Of a stretch of 17,668 nt of DNA, positions 1 through 7,459 are shown in pieces. The stretch comes from Candidatus Faecivivens stercorigallinarum (lineage in GTDB: Bacteria; Bacillota; Clostridia; Oscillospirales; Ruminococcaceae). The notes below the pieces were generated by a model, which was given only the letters and a program-made list of their open reading frames with translations, did not search any database and was not told the origin of the DNA. The DNA lies in assembly GCA_018715465.1 (NCBI GenBank), contig DVLN01000060.1, positions 1-17,668 of the forward strand, read 5' to 3'. Numbering within the stretch: the first letter of the stretch is position 1; every line of letters begins with the position of its first letter. The translations under genes and the position numbers were made by a program.

Positions 1-106
1 TGTTTTTATCGAAATATGGGAGTAGAAAATAACCTGAAAAATCATATGAGTAAAAATATTAATCAAATAAATTGTGATTGACTTGAAATATCATCTGCCG
101 GACAGC
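1..106. other. AT-rich flank with no recognised gene
   Basis: This AT-rich stretch lies beyond the terminator of the purF-like gene. I see no credible start codon with a ribosome binding site, no RNA gene and no clear promoter. A TTGACT-like hexamer near 79 has no matching -10 box at a usable distance. It is probably intergenic DNA continuing off the left edge. Confidence 0.5.
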
Positions 107-138
107 AAAAGACGGCCGCCCGAAAGCAGCCGCCTTTT
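107..138 (-). terminator. Intrinsic terminator after the purF-like gene
   Basis: Read on the minus strand, a stem of about 13 pairs (two of them G-T) runs AAAAGGCGGCTGC, loop TTTCGG, then GGGCGGCCGTCTTTT. It ends in a run of four T. It lies about 20 nt beyond the stop codon of the purF-like gene and could also act on the plus strand, because the A-run and T-run flank the stem symmetrically. Confidence 0.75.
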
Positions 139-159
139 CAGCACAATATAAATGTTTGA

Positions 160-1566
160 TTACTCAACACCATTCCAACAGTAGGTACACAGCTTGTCGG
201 GGTCAATGCCGACCGCTGCAATCATATCGTCCAGACGGTGATACCGCAGAGAGGTGAAATGCAGCCGTTCACAGATCTTCTGGACCATTTTTTCATATTT
301 TTCGCTGTCGGGGTCGGCATAGCTGCGAACAGTCTCATCGCTTGCTGTTTCCCCTTCCAGTTCATTGATCACCTGGCGGGCGATCAGCTCCATCTCAGAG
401 GTCGAACGGGAGAAGTTCAGGTATTTGCAGCCAAACAGAATCGGCGGGCAGGCAGGACGAATATGAACCTCTTTGGCACCGGATTCATACAGGAATTCAG
501 TCGTCTCCCGCGTCTGGGTACCACGGACAATCGAGTCGTCGATCAGCAGCAGTTTCTGTCCAGCAATCAGGTCATGCACCGGGATCAGTTTCATCTTGGC
601 AATCAGGTTACGCTTGCTCTGATAGGTCGGCATGAAGGAACGAGGCCAGGTAGGCGTATACTTGATAAACGGACGGGAGAACGGAATCCCCGACTCATTC
701 GCATAACCGACCGCATGCGCTGTACCCGAATCGGGAATGCCTGCAACGATATCCGGCTGGGCATCGTCCCGTCTGGCCAGCAGCCGGCCACAGTTGTACC
801 GCATCTTCTCAACGCTGATCCCCTCGTAAGAGGAAGACGGATAACCATAATATACCCACAGGAAGGTGCAGATCTTCATTTTGTCGCCAGGCGCAGACAG
901 CACCTTGACGCCGTCCGCGTCAAACACGACGATCTCGCCGGGCCCAAGTTCCTTATAGTCGCGGTAGCCCAGATTCAGGTAAGCAAAGCTTTCAAAGCTC
1001 GCGCAGAATCCCTCTTCCTTCTGCCCCAGCACAATCGGCGTCCTGCCCAGTTTGTCACGCGCGGCATAAATGCCCTTCGGGGTCAGAATCAGCATGCTCA
1101 GCGAACCGTCGACAATCTCCTGCGCGTACTTGATGCCGTCAATGAAGTTTTCCTTCTGGTCGATGATTGCAGCGACCAGTTCGGTCGGGTTGATTTCGCC
1201 GTTCTGCATCTCAAAGAAATGGGTCTTGGGGTCGATCACATCCTTGAGAATCTGGGGAATGTTGTTGATCTTACCAACCGTCGTGATCGCATAGCTGCCG
1301 TGATGGGAGCGGATAAAGATGGGCTGCGCCTCATAGTCAGAGATACATCCGATACCAAGGGTACCGTGCATGCTGACCGATTCGTTTTCAAATTTGGTCC
1401 GGAACGGAGCGTTTTCGATGTTATGGATTGCCTTGTCAAATCCATGTTCCCTGTCGTAGACCGCCATGCCCGCCCGGCGTGTCCCCAGGTGAGAATGATA
1501 GTCAATTCCGAAAAAGAGATCAAACACGCAATCCTCGTGGGACGCAGCGCCAAAAAATCCTCCCAT
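160..1566 (-). CDS. PurF-like amidophosphoribosyltransferase lacking the glutaminase nucleophile
   Basis: The 468-residue protein has the architecture of glutamine PRPP amidotransferase, the first step of purine synthesis: an N-terminal Ntn-hydrolase glutaminase-type domain (about 1-220) and a type I phosphoribosyltransferase domain (about 230-400). The PRPP loop LLLIDDSIVRGT (339-350) and IPDSGTAHAVGYA (277-289) are well kept. Cys233, Cys380, Cys460 and Cys463 match the spacing of the four [4Fe-4S] ligands of Bacillus-type PurF. The start is MGGFFG where active enzymes have MCGxxG, and the usual arginine and HNGN glutamine-binding segments are replaced (GIGCIS near 71-76, TVGKIN near 96-101). 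An in-frame TAA two codons upstream of the ATG, together with the AGAGGTG ribosome binding site, fixes the start. The fold assignment is secure. Whether it makes phosphoribosylamine, uses free ammonia or has another role is unknown. Confidence 0.85.
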   Translation of the reverse strand: MGGFFGAASHEDCVFDLFFGIDYHSHLGTRRAGMAVYDREHGFDKAIHNIENAPFRTKFENESVSMHGTLGIGCISDYEAQPIFIRSHHGSYAITTVGKINNIPQILKDVIDPKTHFFEMQNGEINPTELVAAIIDQKENFIDGIKYAQEIVDGSLSMLILTPKGIYAARDKLGRTPIVLGQKEEGFCASFESFAYLNLGYRDYKELGPGEIVVFDADGVKVLSAPGDKMKICTFLWVYYGYPSSSYEGISVEKMRYNCGRLLARRDDAQPDIVAGIPDSGTAHAVGYANESGIPFSRPFIKYTPTWPRSFMPTYQSKRNLIAKMKLIPVHDLIAGQKLLLIDDSIVRGTQTRETTEFLYESGAKEVHIRPACPPILFGCKYLNFSRSTSEMELIARQVINELEGETASDETVRSYADPDSEKYEKMVQKICERLHFTSLRYHRLDDMIAAVGIDPDKLCTYCWNGVE

Positions 1567-1643
1567 ATTTTACACCTCTGTTTTGATTTGTCAATTGTTT
1601 GTGACCACTTTCAGGCAACCAGTGTCCGAAAAAAACTATTTTT

Positions 1644-1672
1644 ATCATAACACATTCCGACCCGTCCTGCAA
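1644..1672 (-). promoter_or_regulatory. SigA-type promoter for the purF-like gene
   Basis: On the minus strand, TTGCAG (-35, 1672-1667) and TATGAT (-10, 1649-1644) are separated by exactly 17 nt. The start codon is about 78 nt downstream of the -10. I see no purine riboswitch or clear PurR box in the leader, although I cannot rule one out by eye. Confidence 0.65.
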
Positions 1673-1786
1673 TGTACAATTTTTCCAAACACATTCCCCA
1701 CTCAAACCAGCTTTTTACAATTGCTGCTTTGCTTGGATATCTGTTCGAACGGATAAAAAAAATTGCCATAATTTTCGGAAAAACCC

Positions 1787-1815
1787 TTGCATTCTCAGAA
1801 TAAATCTGTTATAAT
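1787..1815 (+). promoter_or_regulatory. Near-consensus promoter of tRNA-Arg
   Basis: TTGCAT (1787-1792) and the perfect -10 TATAAT (1810-1815) are 17 nt apart. The -10 ends 16 nt before the mature tRNA 5' end, leaving a very short 5' leader for RNase P to remove. Confidence 0.8.
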
Positions 1816-1831
1816 AAAAAAGCTGTGAAAC

Positions 1832-1908
1832 GCGTCCGTAGCTCAGTTGGATAGAGCGTTGGACTCCGACTCCAAAGGTCGCAGGTTCGACTCCTGTCGG
1901 GCGCACCA
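1832..1908 (+). tRNA. tRNA-Arg (anticodon CCG), CCA encoded
   Basis: The 77-nt sequence folds as a standard tRNA. The acceptor stem GCGTCCG pairs with CGGGCGC with one T-G pair, the D stem is GCTC/GAGC, and the anticodon stem TTGGA/TCCAA encloses the loop CTCCGAC. The T arm is GCAGG TTCGACT CCTGT. The central loop triplet CCG reads the arginine codon CGG. The 3' ACCA is encoded in the DNA (1905-1908). A near-consensus promoter precedes it and a hairpin terminator follows. Confidence 0.95.
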
Positions 1909-1915
1909 GTCTACA

Positions 1916-1950
1916 GGCTCTGACGTGTATACGTCAGAGCCTTATTTTTT
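1916..1950 (+). terminator. Intrinsic terminator after tRNA-Arg
   Basis: A perfect 11-bp stem (GGCTCTGACGT, loop GTAT, ACGTCAGAGCC; 1916-1941) is followed by TTATTTTTT. It starts 8 nt after the tRNA 3' end and finishes only 28 nt before the start of the HD-domain gene, so that gene may depend on read-through. Confidence 0.85.
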
Positions 1951-1978
1951 ATTCCAAAACCCAGGAGGCTATATTGAC

Positions 1979-2533
1979 ATGAGTTACATTCCTACCCCGG
2001 AACAGGCTTTTGAACTGGTCAGCCGTTATAACCAGCAGCCCTTTCACCTACAGCATGCACAGATCGTTGGAAAGGTCCTCGGCTACATCGCCGCCGAAGC
2101 TGACCCCGGACATGAAGATTACTGGAAAGCAGTCGGCATCCTCCATGATATTGACTTTGAACAGTGGCCCGAGCAGCACTGTGTCAAAGCAAACGAGCTG
2201 CTGCATGAATTGGATATCGACGAAGGGGTCATCCATGCGGTTGTCAGCCACGGATATGGGCTTTGCGCCGATGTTGAACCGACCCTTTTGATGGAAAAGT
2301 ATCTGTTTGCTGTCGACGAGCTGACCGGGCTGATCGGCGCCGCCGCCCTGATGCGTCCGACCGGCATGCAGGGAATGGAAGTCAAGTCGGTCATGAAGAA
2401 ATTCAAAGACAAAAAATTCGCCGCCGGCTGCTCCCGTGAAGTCATCTCCCGCGGAGCTGAAATGCTGGGAATGACGGTTCAGGAGCTGATCGCAAAGGTT
2501 CTGCCCGCAATGGCAGAGGAACCGGCTGTCTGA
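1979..2533 (+). CDS. HD-domain phosphohydrolase family protein
   Basis: The 184-residue cytoplasmic protein belongs to the HD metal-dependent hydrolase superfamily. His26 (LQHAQIV), the signature pair His56-Asp57 in GILHDIDFEQWP, further histidines at 86 and 91, and Asp113 in LFAVDELTG match the metal-ligand pattern of small HD/HDIG proteins. There are no membrane segments and no partner domain, so the substrate (often a nucleotide or phosphoester in this superfamily) cannot be stated. The ATG at 1979 is preceded by AGGAGG with normal spacing. In-frame codons upstream overlap the tRNA and are not real coding sequence. No promoter fits between the tRNA terminator and the start, so transcription probably comes from the tRNA promoter. 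The gene is convergent with folD and shares a bidirectional terminator with it. Confidence 0.85.
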   Translation: MSYIPTPEQAFELVSRYNQQPFHLQHAQIVGKVLGYIAAEADPGHEDYWKAVGILHDIDFEQWPEQHCVKANELLHELDIDEGVIHAVVSHGYGLCADVEPTLLMEKYLFAVDELTGLIGAAALMRPTGMQGMEVKSVMKKFKDKKFAAGCSREVISRGAEMLGMTVQELIAKVLPAMAEEPAV

Positions 2534-2560
2534 TACCGACAACGCAAGATGAATCGCCAA

Positions 2561-2607
2561 AAGTACCCTGCCCGGCGGGATTTCCGCTGAACAGGGTACT
2601 TCTTTTA
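2561..2607. terminator. Bidirectional terminator between HD gene and folD
   Basis: A perfect 10-bp outer stem AAGTACCCTG/CAGGGTACTT (2561-2570 with 2592-2601) surrounds a smaller inner GCGGGA/TCCGC hairpin. On the plus strand it is followed by CTTTTAT, and on the minus strand by TTTT. It therefore fits termination of both convergent transcripts. Confidence 0.8.
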
Positions 2608-2620
2608 TCTCTGTCCGATT

Positions 2621-3475
2621 TTACAGCAGACCGTTTTGCTGTTTTGCTGCTGTCAGTGTATTGCGCATCAGCGTTGCAATCGTCATCGGTCCGACGCCGC
2701 CCGGTACCGGTGTAATATATCCGGCCTTCTGCTCTACTGCCGCGAAATCCACGTCACCGCACAGCTTCCCTTCCGCATTGCGGTTCATCCCGACGTCAAT
2801 TACCACCGCGCCTTCCTTGACCATGTCGGCGGTGACAAATCCAGCCTTACCGACCGCCGCGACCAGGATATCCGCCTGAGAGCAGATCTCACGCAGGTTG
2901 CGGGTCCGGCTGTGGCAGATGGTTACGGTACCGTTGCGGTGCAGCAGCAGCATTGCCATCGGTTTGCCGACGATGTTGCTCCGTCCGATGACGACGCAGT
3001 TTTTGCCCTCAATCGAAACACCGGTCGAGTCAATCAGGTCAAGGCATCCTGCCGGAGTACAGGGCAGCAGGCTATATTCACCAATCATGATCTTACCGAC
3101 GTTGCCCTCTGTAAATGCGTCGACATCCTTCTCCGGTGCGATCGCCTCAATCACCCGGTGATCGTCGATCTGGGGAGGTACAGGCAGCTGAACCAAAATC
3201 CCGTTGACTTTTGGGTCATGGTTGAGCTGATCGACCAGCTCAAGCAGCTGCTGCTCGGTCGTGTCCTCCGGCAGTGCGTATTCATACGACTGGATGCCGC
3301 AGAGCGCGCAGGCTTTCTTTTTATTGTTGACATAAACGCGGGACGCAGGGTCGTTTCCGACGATCACAACCGCCAGCCCGACACTGATCCCCTTCCCGGC
3401 CAGTACTTCGACCTCTTTGGCAACCTCCGCCTTTACCTGTGCGGAGATCTTTTTGCCGTCAATAATCTGAGCCAT
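2621..3475 (-). CDS. folD: Bifunctional methylenetetrahydrofolate dehydrogenase / cyclohydrolase
   Basis: This 284-residue enzyme interconverts 5,10-methylene-, methenyl- and 10-formyl-tetrahydrofolate in the cytoplasm, supplying one-carbon units for purines and other pathways. Family marks are Tyr48-x3-Lys52 of the catalytic YVNNKKK segment, NGILVQLPVP (91-100), EKDVDAF (115-121), the nucleotide-binding IGRSNIVGKP (163-172) and the C-terminal PVPGGVGPMT (256-265). Length is standard. The reading frame stays open upstream into the lgt coding region, but the ATG at 3475 is preceded by AAGGAGG and starts exactly where FolD homologues do. It is the last gene of the leftward yfmF-yfmH-lgt-folD cluster, 13 nt after lgt, and ends at a bidirectional terminator. 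Confidence 0.97.
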   Translation of the reverse strand: MAQIIDGKKISAQVKAEVAKEVEVLAGKGISVGLAVVIVGNDPASRVYVNNKKKACALCGIQSYEYALPEDTTEQQLLELVDQLNHDPKVNGILVQLPVPPQIDDHRVIEAIAPEKDVDAFTEGNVGKIMIGEYSLLPCTPAGCLDLIDSTGVSIEGKNCVVIGRSNIVGKPMAMLLLHRNGTVTICHSRTRNLREICSQADILVAAVGKAGFVTADMVKEGAVVIDVGMNRNAEGKLCGDVDFAAVEQKAGYITPVPGGVGPMTIATLMRNTLTAAKQQNGLL

Positions 3476-3488
3476 CGGTGCAGCCTCC

Positions 3489-4598
3489 TTATGATTTGGT
3501 ATCTTCTTCTTTTGAAGGTTCTGTTTCAGCAGCGGGTGCTTCTTCCGGCTGATCTGTTGATTCAGCCTTTGCAGCAGCTTTTTCCGCTTTGGCAGCATCC
3601 TTCTTTGCCTTCTTTTCGGCACGGATGCGAGCCTTCTCCTCTTTCCACTTCTGCTTGTCCGAACGCAGGGCCAGATAGGCAGCATAATCCGCTTCATCCT
3701 GCTGGTACTGTTCAGTCAGTGCGTAGCAGCGCAGGTAGTTGTCGTCATGTGCTGCGCGAATCTTGCTCCGAATGACCAGCCATGCGATCAGGCAGCTGAC
3801 AAACAGCAGCCCCGCCAACAGCTGGGAAACACGAATCTTGCCGATCAGCAGCGAGTCGGTCCGCAGTCCTTCGACAATCATCCGCTCAAATCCGTACCAT
3901 CCCAGATACATCAGGAAAATCTCACCGTCAAACCGTTTGTACTTTCTCGCATACAGATAAAGCAGCACAAACCCCAGCAGGCACCAGATGGATTCATACA
4001 GAAAACAGGGATGTACCGGTGCATTCGGATCAACCGTCACACCAAGCGACGTCAATGTCGCAACATTGCTGGTATCCGACAGATACGAGACAATCCGGTC
4101 GCCGGTCATGCCCCAGGGGAGATCGGTATTGCAGCCGAATGCCTCACCATTGACAAAGTTGCCCCAGCGTCCGATTCCCTGTCCAATCAGAAATCCCAGC
4201 GATGCCAAATCCATTACCGGCAGAATGCGCATCTTATGGCAGCGGGCGACAATCATGCCGACCAGGAATGCACCGATTACGCCGCCGTAAATCGCCATTC
4301 CCCCTTCCCAGGTATGCCAGATCGCGGAAAGATTGTCCTTATACTGGTCCCAGGAGAAAACTACAAAGTACAGCCGCGCGCCGACAACGCCGCCGATCAG
4401 GCCGCCCAGCACGACGTCGACCAGCTTGTCGGCGTTGACGCCAAAGCGTTTGGTGTTCCGAAACGCCATCAGCATCGCCAGCAGGATGCCGACCGCGATG
4501 ATCACGCCGTACCAGGTGATCCGAAAACTGCCGATCTGCAACGCAGTGGGATTGATGTTGAACTCCAGTCCAAGTTTTGGAAAACTGACTGTATGCAT
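3489..4598 (-). CDS. lgt: Prolipoprotein diacylglyceryl transferase with a charged C-terminal tail
   Basis: Lgt is an integral membrane enzyme that transfers diacylglycerol from phosphatidylglycerol to the lipobox cysteine of prolipoproteins. The 369-residue protein has about seven hydrophobic segments. The signature GRWGNFVNGEAFG spans 142-155 (Arg144), and FERMIVEGLRTDSL (237-250) carries the second conserved arginine, Arg239. The WEGGMAIYGGVIG segment has Tyr104 where the E. coli enzyme has a histidine. Residues from about 280 to 369 form a hydrophilic Lys/Ala/Glu-rich tail, probably helical or disordered and cytoplasmic, making the protein longer than typical Lgt (about 260-300). AAGGAAGG precedes the ATG. 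Two lipoproteins encoded in this window (11180-12199 and apbE) would be substrates. Confidence 0.96.
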   Translation of the reverse strand: MHTVSFPKLGLEFNINPTALQIGSFRITWYGVIIAVGILLAMLMAFRNTKRFGVNADKLVDVVLGGLIGGVVGARLYFVVFSWDQYKDNLSAIWHTWEGGMAIYGGVIGAFLVGMIVARCHKMRILPVMDLASLGFLIGQGIGRWGNFVNGEAFGCNTDLPWGMTGDRIVSYLSDTSNVATLTSLGVTVDPNAPVHPCFLYESIWCLLGFVLLYLYARKYKRFDGEIFLMYLGWYGFERMIVEGLRTDSLLIGKIRVSQLLAGLLFVSCLIAWLVIRSKIRAAHDDNYLRCYALTEQYQQDEADYAAYLALRSDKQKWKEEKARIRAEKKAKKDAAKAEKAAAKAESTDQPEEAPAAETEPSKEEDTKS

Positions 4599-4628
4599 GT
4601 GATATGCACCTTCCTTACATATGAAATA

Positions 4629-5909
4629 TTATCCGCGGGGATGGATGACAGACAGTGCCATACACGCGGTATCAAAATCGGTCTCCAACCGCCGGGTCAC
4701 ATCTTCCGGTGTGACGGCAGCCAGCATTCCGATTGATTCAAATAACCCGAGCCCGGACATCTCCGCCCCCAGAAGGGCAGTTGCCGCATCTTCTACGTCA
4801 TGCAGTGTCCGCAGCATCCGTCCGTAAATCGCATTCTTGCAGGCGAGAAAGTCCTCCCGGTCAATTCCTTCCCGTTTGACCCGTTCGATCTCATCGCAGA
4901 GGGCCTGCTGTACCGCTTCCGGCTGCTCGGATTCACCCCCAAACAGTGAAACCAGAAATCCACGGCCGGAAAAGACTTCCGTCCCAAAGGTGGAATTGAT
5001 CATTCCAGCCCGCAGCAGCTTTTCATAGCAGGCAGAAGTCGAACCGATCAGCAGCTCATGCAGAATCTCCAGTTCAAACTGCTGCCGCAAAAAGTCCGCC
5101 TCTGTATCAGCCGGACGCTGCTTGAAACCAAGGTAAAACTGCGGCAGGGCGACATCCATCGTCAGGTCGGCACGCGGACGGAGTGCTTCTCTCCGTTCCT
5201 GATAGGGCGAACGCTCGATCTCGACCGGTTCTTTATCGACCAGATTCTTTTCAATGATCGCAATTGCCTGGTCGGGGTCAAAGTTGCCAGCAATCGCCAG
5301 CACCATATTGCGGGGGTTATAAAAGGTGTTGTAGCAGGTATACAGCAGCTCAGGGGTAATCTGTGCGATGCTCTCCTCGGTACCGGCGATATCAATTTTG
5401 ACCGGAGAATTCTCATACAGGCAGCCCAGCAGCTCAAAAAGTACCCGCCAGCCGGGGGAATCCTGATACATCCGAATTTCCTGGGCAATAATGCCCTGTT
5501 CTTTCTGCACCGTCTGTTCGGTAAAATACGGGTGCTGCACAAAGGTCAGCAGCGCTTCGAGCGACTGATCAAAATTAGAGGTGCAGGAAAACAAGTAACA
5601 GGTCCGGTCAAATGAGGTGTAAGCATTCGCGTCGGCACCGGTCGCCGCAAACAGTCTGAATGCGTCTCCATCCTCGCTTTCAAACAGTTTATGCTCCAGA
5701 TAATGGGCAATGCCCGCCGGGACAGTCGTAAACTCCTTCTCGCCTGCCCTGCGGAAACAGGTGTCCACAGAGCCGTAGTTGGTCCCGAACAGCCCATATG
5801 CAGTCGAAAAGCCCTCCATCGGATACAATAAAATGGTCAGGCCGGACGGATGCCGGTAACGAATATAAGATGATTTGAGCCGTTCATCCCGAAAAATCTC
5901 TTTATTCAT
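4629..5909 (-). CDS. yfmH: M16-family zinc protease, YfmH-like (catalytic subunit type)
   Basis: The 426-residue protein is an M16 (pitrilysin/insulinase-like) peptidase. The zinc-binding HxxEH motif is intact as HYLEH (69-73), followed about 70 residues later by the acidic segment KEQGIIAQEIRMYQD (136-150), where Glu144 is the likely third ligand. The C-terminal half is the second, non-catalytic M16 domain. B. subtilis encodes a similar adjacent pair (ymfF/ymfH), and databases name the family 'EF-P 5-aminopentanol modification-associated protein YfmH', although a direct role is uncertain. There is no signal peptide, so it is likely cytoplasmic. The start overlaps the end of the preceding yfmF-like gene by 8 nt, which implies translational coupling and probably a heterodimer. 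Confidence 0.9.
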   Translation of the reverse strand: MNKEIFRDERLKSSYIRYRHPSGLTILLYPMEGFSTAYGLFGTNYGSVDTCFRRAGEKEFTTVPAGIAHYLEHKLFESEDGDAFRLFAATGADANAYTSFDRTCYLFSCTSNFDQSLEALLTFVQHPYFTEQTVQKEQGIIAQEIRMYQDSPGWRVLFELLGCLYENSPVKIDIAGTEESIAQITPELLYTCYNTFYNPRNMVLAIAGNFDPDQAIAIIEKNLVDKEPVEIERSPYQERREALRPRADLTMDVALPQFYLGFKQRPADTEADFLRQQFELEILHELLIGSTSACYEKLLRAGMINSTFGTEVFSGRGFLVSLFGGESEQPEAVQQALCDEIERVKREGIDREDFLACKNAIYGRMLRTLHDVEDAATALLGAEMSGLGLFESIGMLAAVTPEDVTRRLETDFDTACMALSVIHPRG

Positions 5910-7215
5910 CCGCTTGCTCCTCCTCTCCCTGCCCGGTACCGTTGAGCAGATAAACCGTGTCCAGCTGCATCATATTCGCCGCACGGATGATGTCCTCCTT
6001 GGTCACCGCGGCAAGCCCTATACACTGATCTTCAGGCGTTTCAGTGATACCGAATACCTTCTGGGCGCGGTAATAGCTTTCGACCGAAAAGGGGGATTCC
6101 TCAACCGAACGGAAGGTGTTTTGCAGTGACAGCAGCGCAAAACGCATATCCTCTTCGGTAAAGTCGCCCTTTCGCATCGCTTCCACTTCCGCAAAAATCG
6201 CCGCTTTCGCCTTTTCGGCATTGTCCGGGCGGACACCAGAATCAATCAGAATCACACCTTTGGTCCGGTCAAGGTTTGCGCCGCAATAATAACAGAGACT
6301 CTGCTTTTCCCGGACATTTAAAAACAGTTTGGAAGTCGGAGTGCCGCCGAGAATCGCCGTCATCATCCGCATCGGATTGAGCATCGGGCTGTCCGGCTGG
6401 ATGTCGGCACGGTAACCAATGCACAGCTTGGACTGTACCACCTCAAAATCATCCTGCGCCGTCTTGACCTTGTCAGCAGCGGTAATCCGGCGGGGCTGTG
6501 GACGGGTACAGGGAGTACGTCCGGCGGTAAACTGCCCACCAAACGCCTCTTCAAACAAAGGCCGCACCCGCTGCGCGTCTCCCGTACCGACATGAATAAT
6601 CTCCACCCGGCAGGTCTTCAAGATCCGCTGATAAGCAGCAGCGGCGCTCTGCGGGGTGATCTTTTCCAGATCTTCCAAGAAACCATACATCGGCAATCCG
6701 GCCGGTTCGTTTCCCAGCATCAGCCGCAGCGTCTGATTGATCGCGTACCGCCGCTTTTCATTGATCTCGGCGCGGATTGAATCCCCCAGATATTTTTTCT
6801 GGATTGCGAAGGTCTCGGGGGCAAAGGCTCCATCTTCAATCAGCGGACGAAAAATCATCGACAGCAGCAGCTGGGCACTTTCAGTCAGAAGGTCTTCTCC
6901 GGCCAGCGCCAAGCTGTTGTCGACAACCGATGCGGCAAAGGTGATGCTCTCCTCGTCCCCCAGTTTCTGGATGCTGGTACCGGCAACTGCGCCGTACAGC
7001 AGGCCAAGTTTTCTGGAAAACAGGCGGTAGGTGGGATAATCACGGGTGCTCTTACCCAGCATCAGCGAGACCAGCGCATTCTCGGTCACCGTTTCACGCG
7101 AAAGCGGGACGATCAGGCTGACGGCCAGAAGCGAAGACTGGAAACGCTCCATCGGGATCGTACCGAAGGTGACGGCGTCGCCGATCTGGGTATATTGATG
7201 AGGAAACGGCCTCAT
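5902..7215 (-). CDS. yfmF: M16-family peptidase-like protein, YfmF-like (non-catalytic partner)
   Basis: The protein has two M16 domains (437 residues from the ATG used here) but no HxxEH zinc motif. It keeps the R/Y-type segment NVREKQSLCYY near 300-310 that in M16 partners contributes to substrate binding. This is the classical pairing of an inactive subunit with an active one, here the overlapping downstream yfmH. Start choice: the frame also opens at a TTG (7233) behind AGGAGAG. However, the likely promoter -10 directly abuts that AGGAGAG, so the transcript would begin at about 7241 and exclude it. The ATG at 7215 has its own AAAAGGAA site with 9-nt spacing. If another promoter exists upstream, the TTG start (443 residues) remains possible. 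Confidence 0.88.
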   Translation of the reverse strand: MRPFPHQYTQIGDAVTFGTIPMERFQSSLLAVSLIVPLSRETVTENALVSLMLGKSTRDYPTYRLFSRKLGLLYGAVAGTSIQKLGDEESITFAASVVDNSLALAGEDLLTESAQLLLSMIFRPLIEDGAFAPETFAIQKKYLGDSIRAEINEKRRYAINQTLRLMLGNEPAGLPMYGFLEDLEKITPQSAAAAYQRILKTCRVEIIHVGTGDAQRVRPLFEEAFGGQFTAGRTPCTRPQPRRITAADKVKTAQDDFEVVQSKLCIGYRADIQPDSPMLNPMRMMTAILGGTPTSKLFLNVREKQSLCYYCGANLDRTKGVILIDSGVRPDNAEKAKAAIFAEVEAMRKGDFTEEDMRFALLSLQNTFRSVEESPFSVESYYRAQKVFGITETPEDQCIGLAAVTKEDIIRAANMMQLDTVYLLNGTGQGEEEQADE

Positions 7216-7247
7216 TTTATCATTCCTTTTCAATGGTTTTCTCTCCT

Positions 7248-7256
7248 ATTATAGCA
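7248..7256 (-). promoter_or_regulatory. Extended -10 promoter of the yfmF-yfmH-lgt-folD cluster
   Basis: On the minus strand the sequence TGCTATAAT is a perfect extended -10 (TGn + TATAAT). The -35 position (CTGTAA with a 17-nt spacer) is weak, as often seen with extended -10 promoters. The predicted transcription start near 7241 lies downstream of the AGGAGAG that would serve a TTG start, which favours the ATG at 7215. Confidence 0.55.
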
Positions 7257-7337
7257 CATTTTGTGAAGTTTTACAGGATTTCTTTAAAAAAAGTCCATTT
7301 CGTTTTTATGGATAAGTTTATTCATCTTGCAAAATAA

Positions 7338-7360
7338 CCGGTAAACGAAGAGTTTACCGG
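7338..7360. promoter_or_regulatory. Perfect inverted repeat upstream of the galE promoter
   Basis: CCGGTAAAC (7338-7346), centre GAAGA and GTTTACCGG (7352-7360) form a perfect 9-bp inverted repeat ending 7 nt before the galE -35. It lacks a T-run, so it is a poor terminator and a better candidate for a regulator binding site. The right arm TTTACCGG recurs at the same distance from another promoter at the right edge of the window. Confidence 0.6.
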
Positions 7361-7367
7361 CAGATGG

Positions 7368-7396
7368 TTGACGAAGGGCGCAAAATGGAATATACT
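7368..7396 (+). promoter_or_regulatory. SigA-type promoter of galE
   Basis: TTGACG (7368-7373) and TATACT (7391-7396) are 17 nt apart. The leader of roughly 57 nt contains a small CCGCC/GGCGG hairpin (7427-7441) just before the ribosome binding site AAGGAAGG. Confidence 0.75.
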
Positions 7397-7459
7397 GAAA
7401 TCAGGAACAAAAACCATCAGACAGTTCCGCCCTATCGGCGGTGAAAGGAAGGAATTATC

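Noticed and set aside
238..1650. A 470-codon open frame on the plus strand opposite the purF-like gene
   Set aside because: It is antisense to a clear PurF-family gene, has no recognisable domain or ribosome binding site, and arises from codon bias. The same applies to the long plus-strand frames opposite folD, lgt, rnfD and rnfC.
4260..4320. Tyr104 in Lgt where E. coli has a functionally important histidine
   Set aside because: The GGxAIYGG form is, from memory, common in Lgt of Gram-positive bacteria, and both key arginine motifs are intact, so this is normal variation.
5902..7215. Loss of the HxxEH zinc motif in the first M16 protein as a sign of decay
   Set aside because: YfmF-type proteins are naturally non-catalytic partners of an active YfmH. 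The gene is full length and overlaps yfmH, so it is not a pseudogene.
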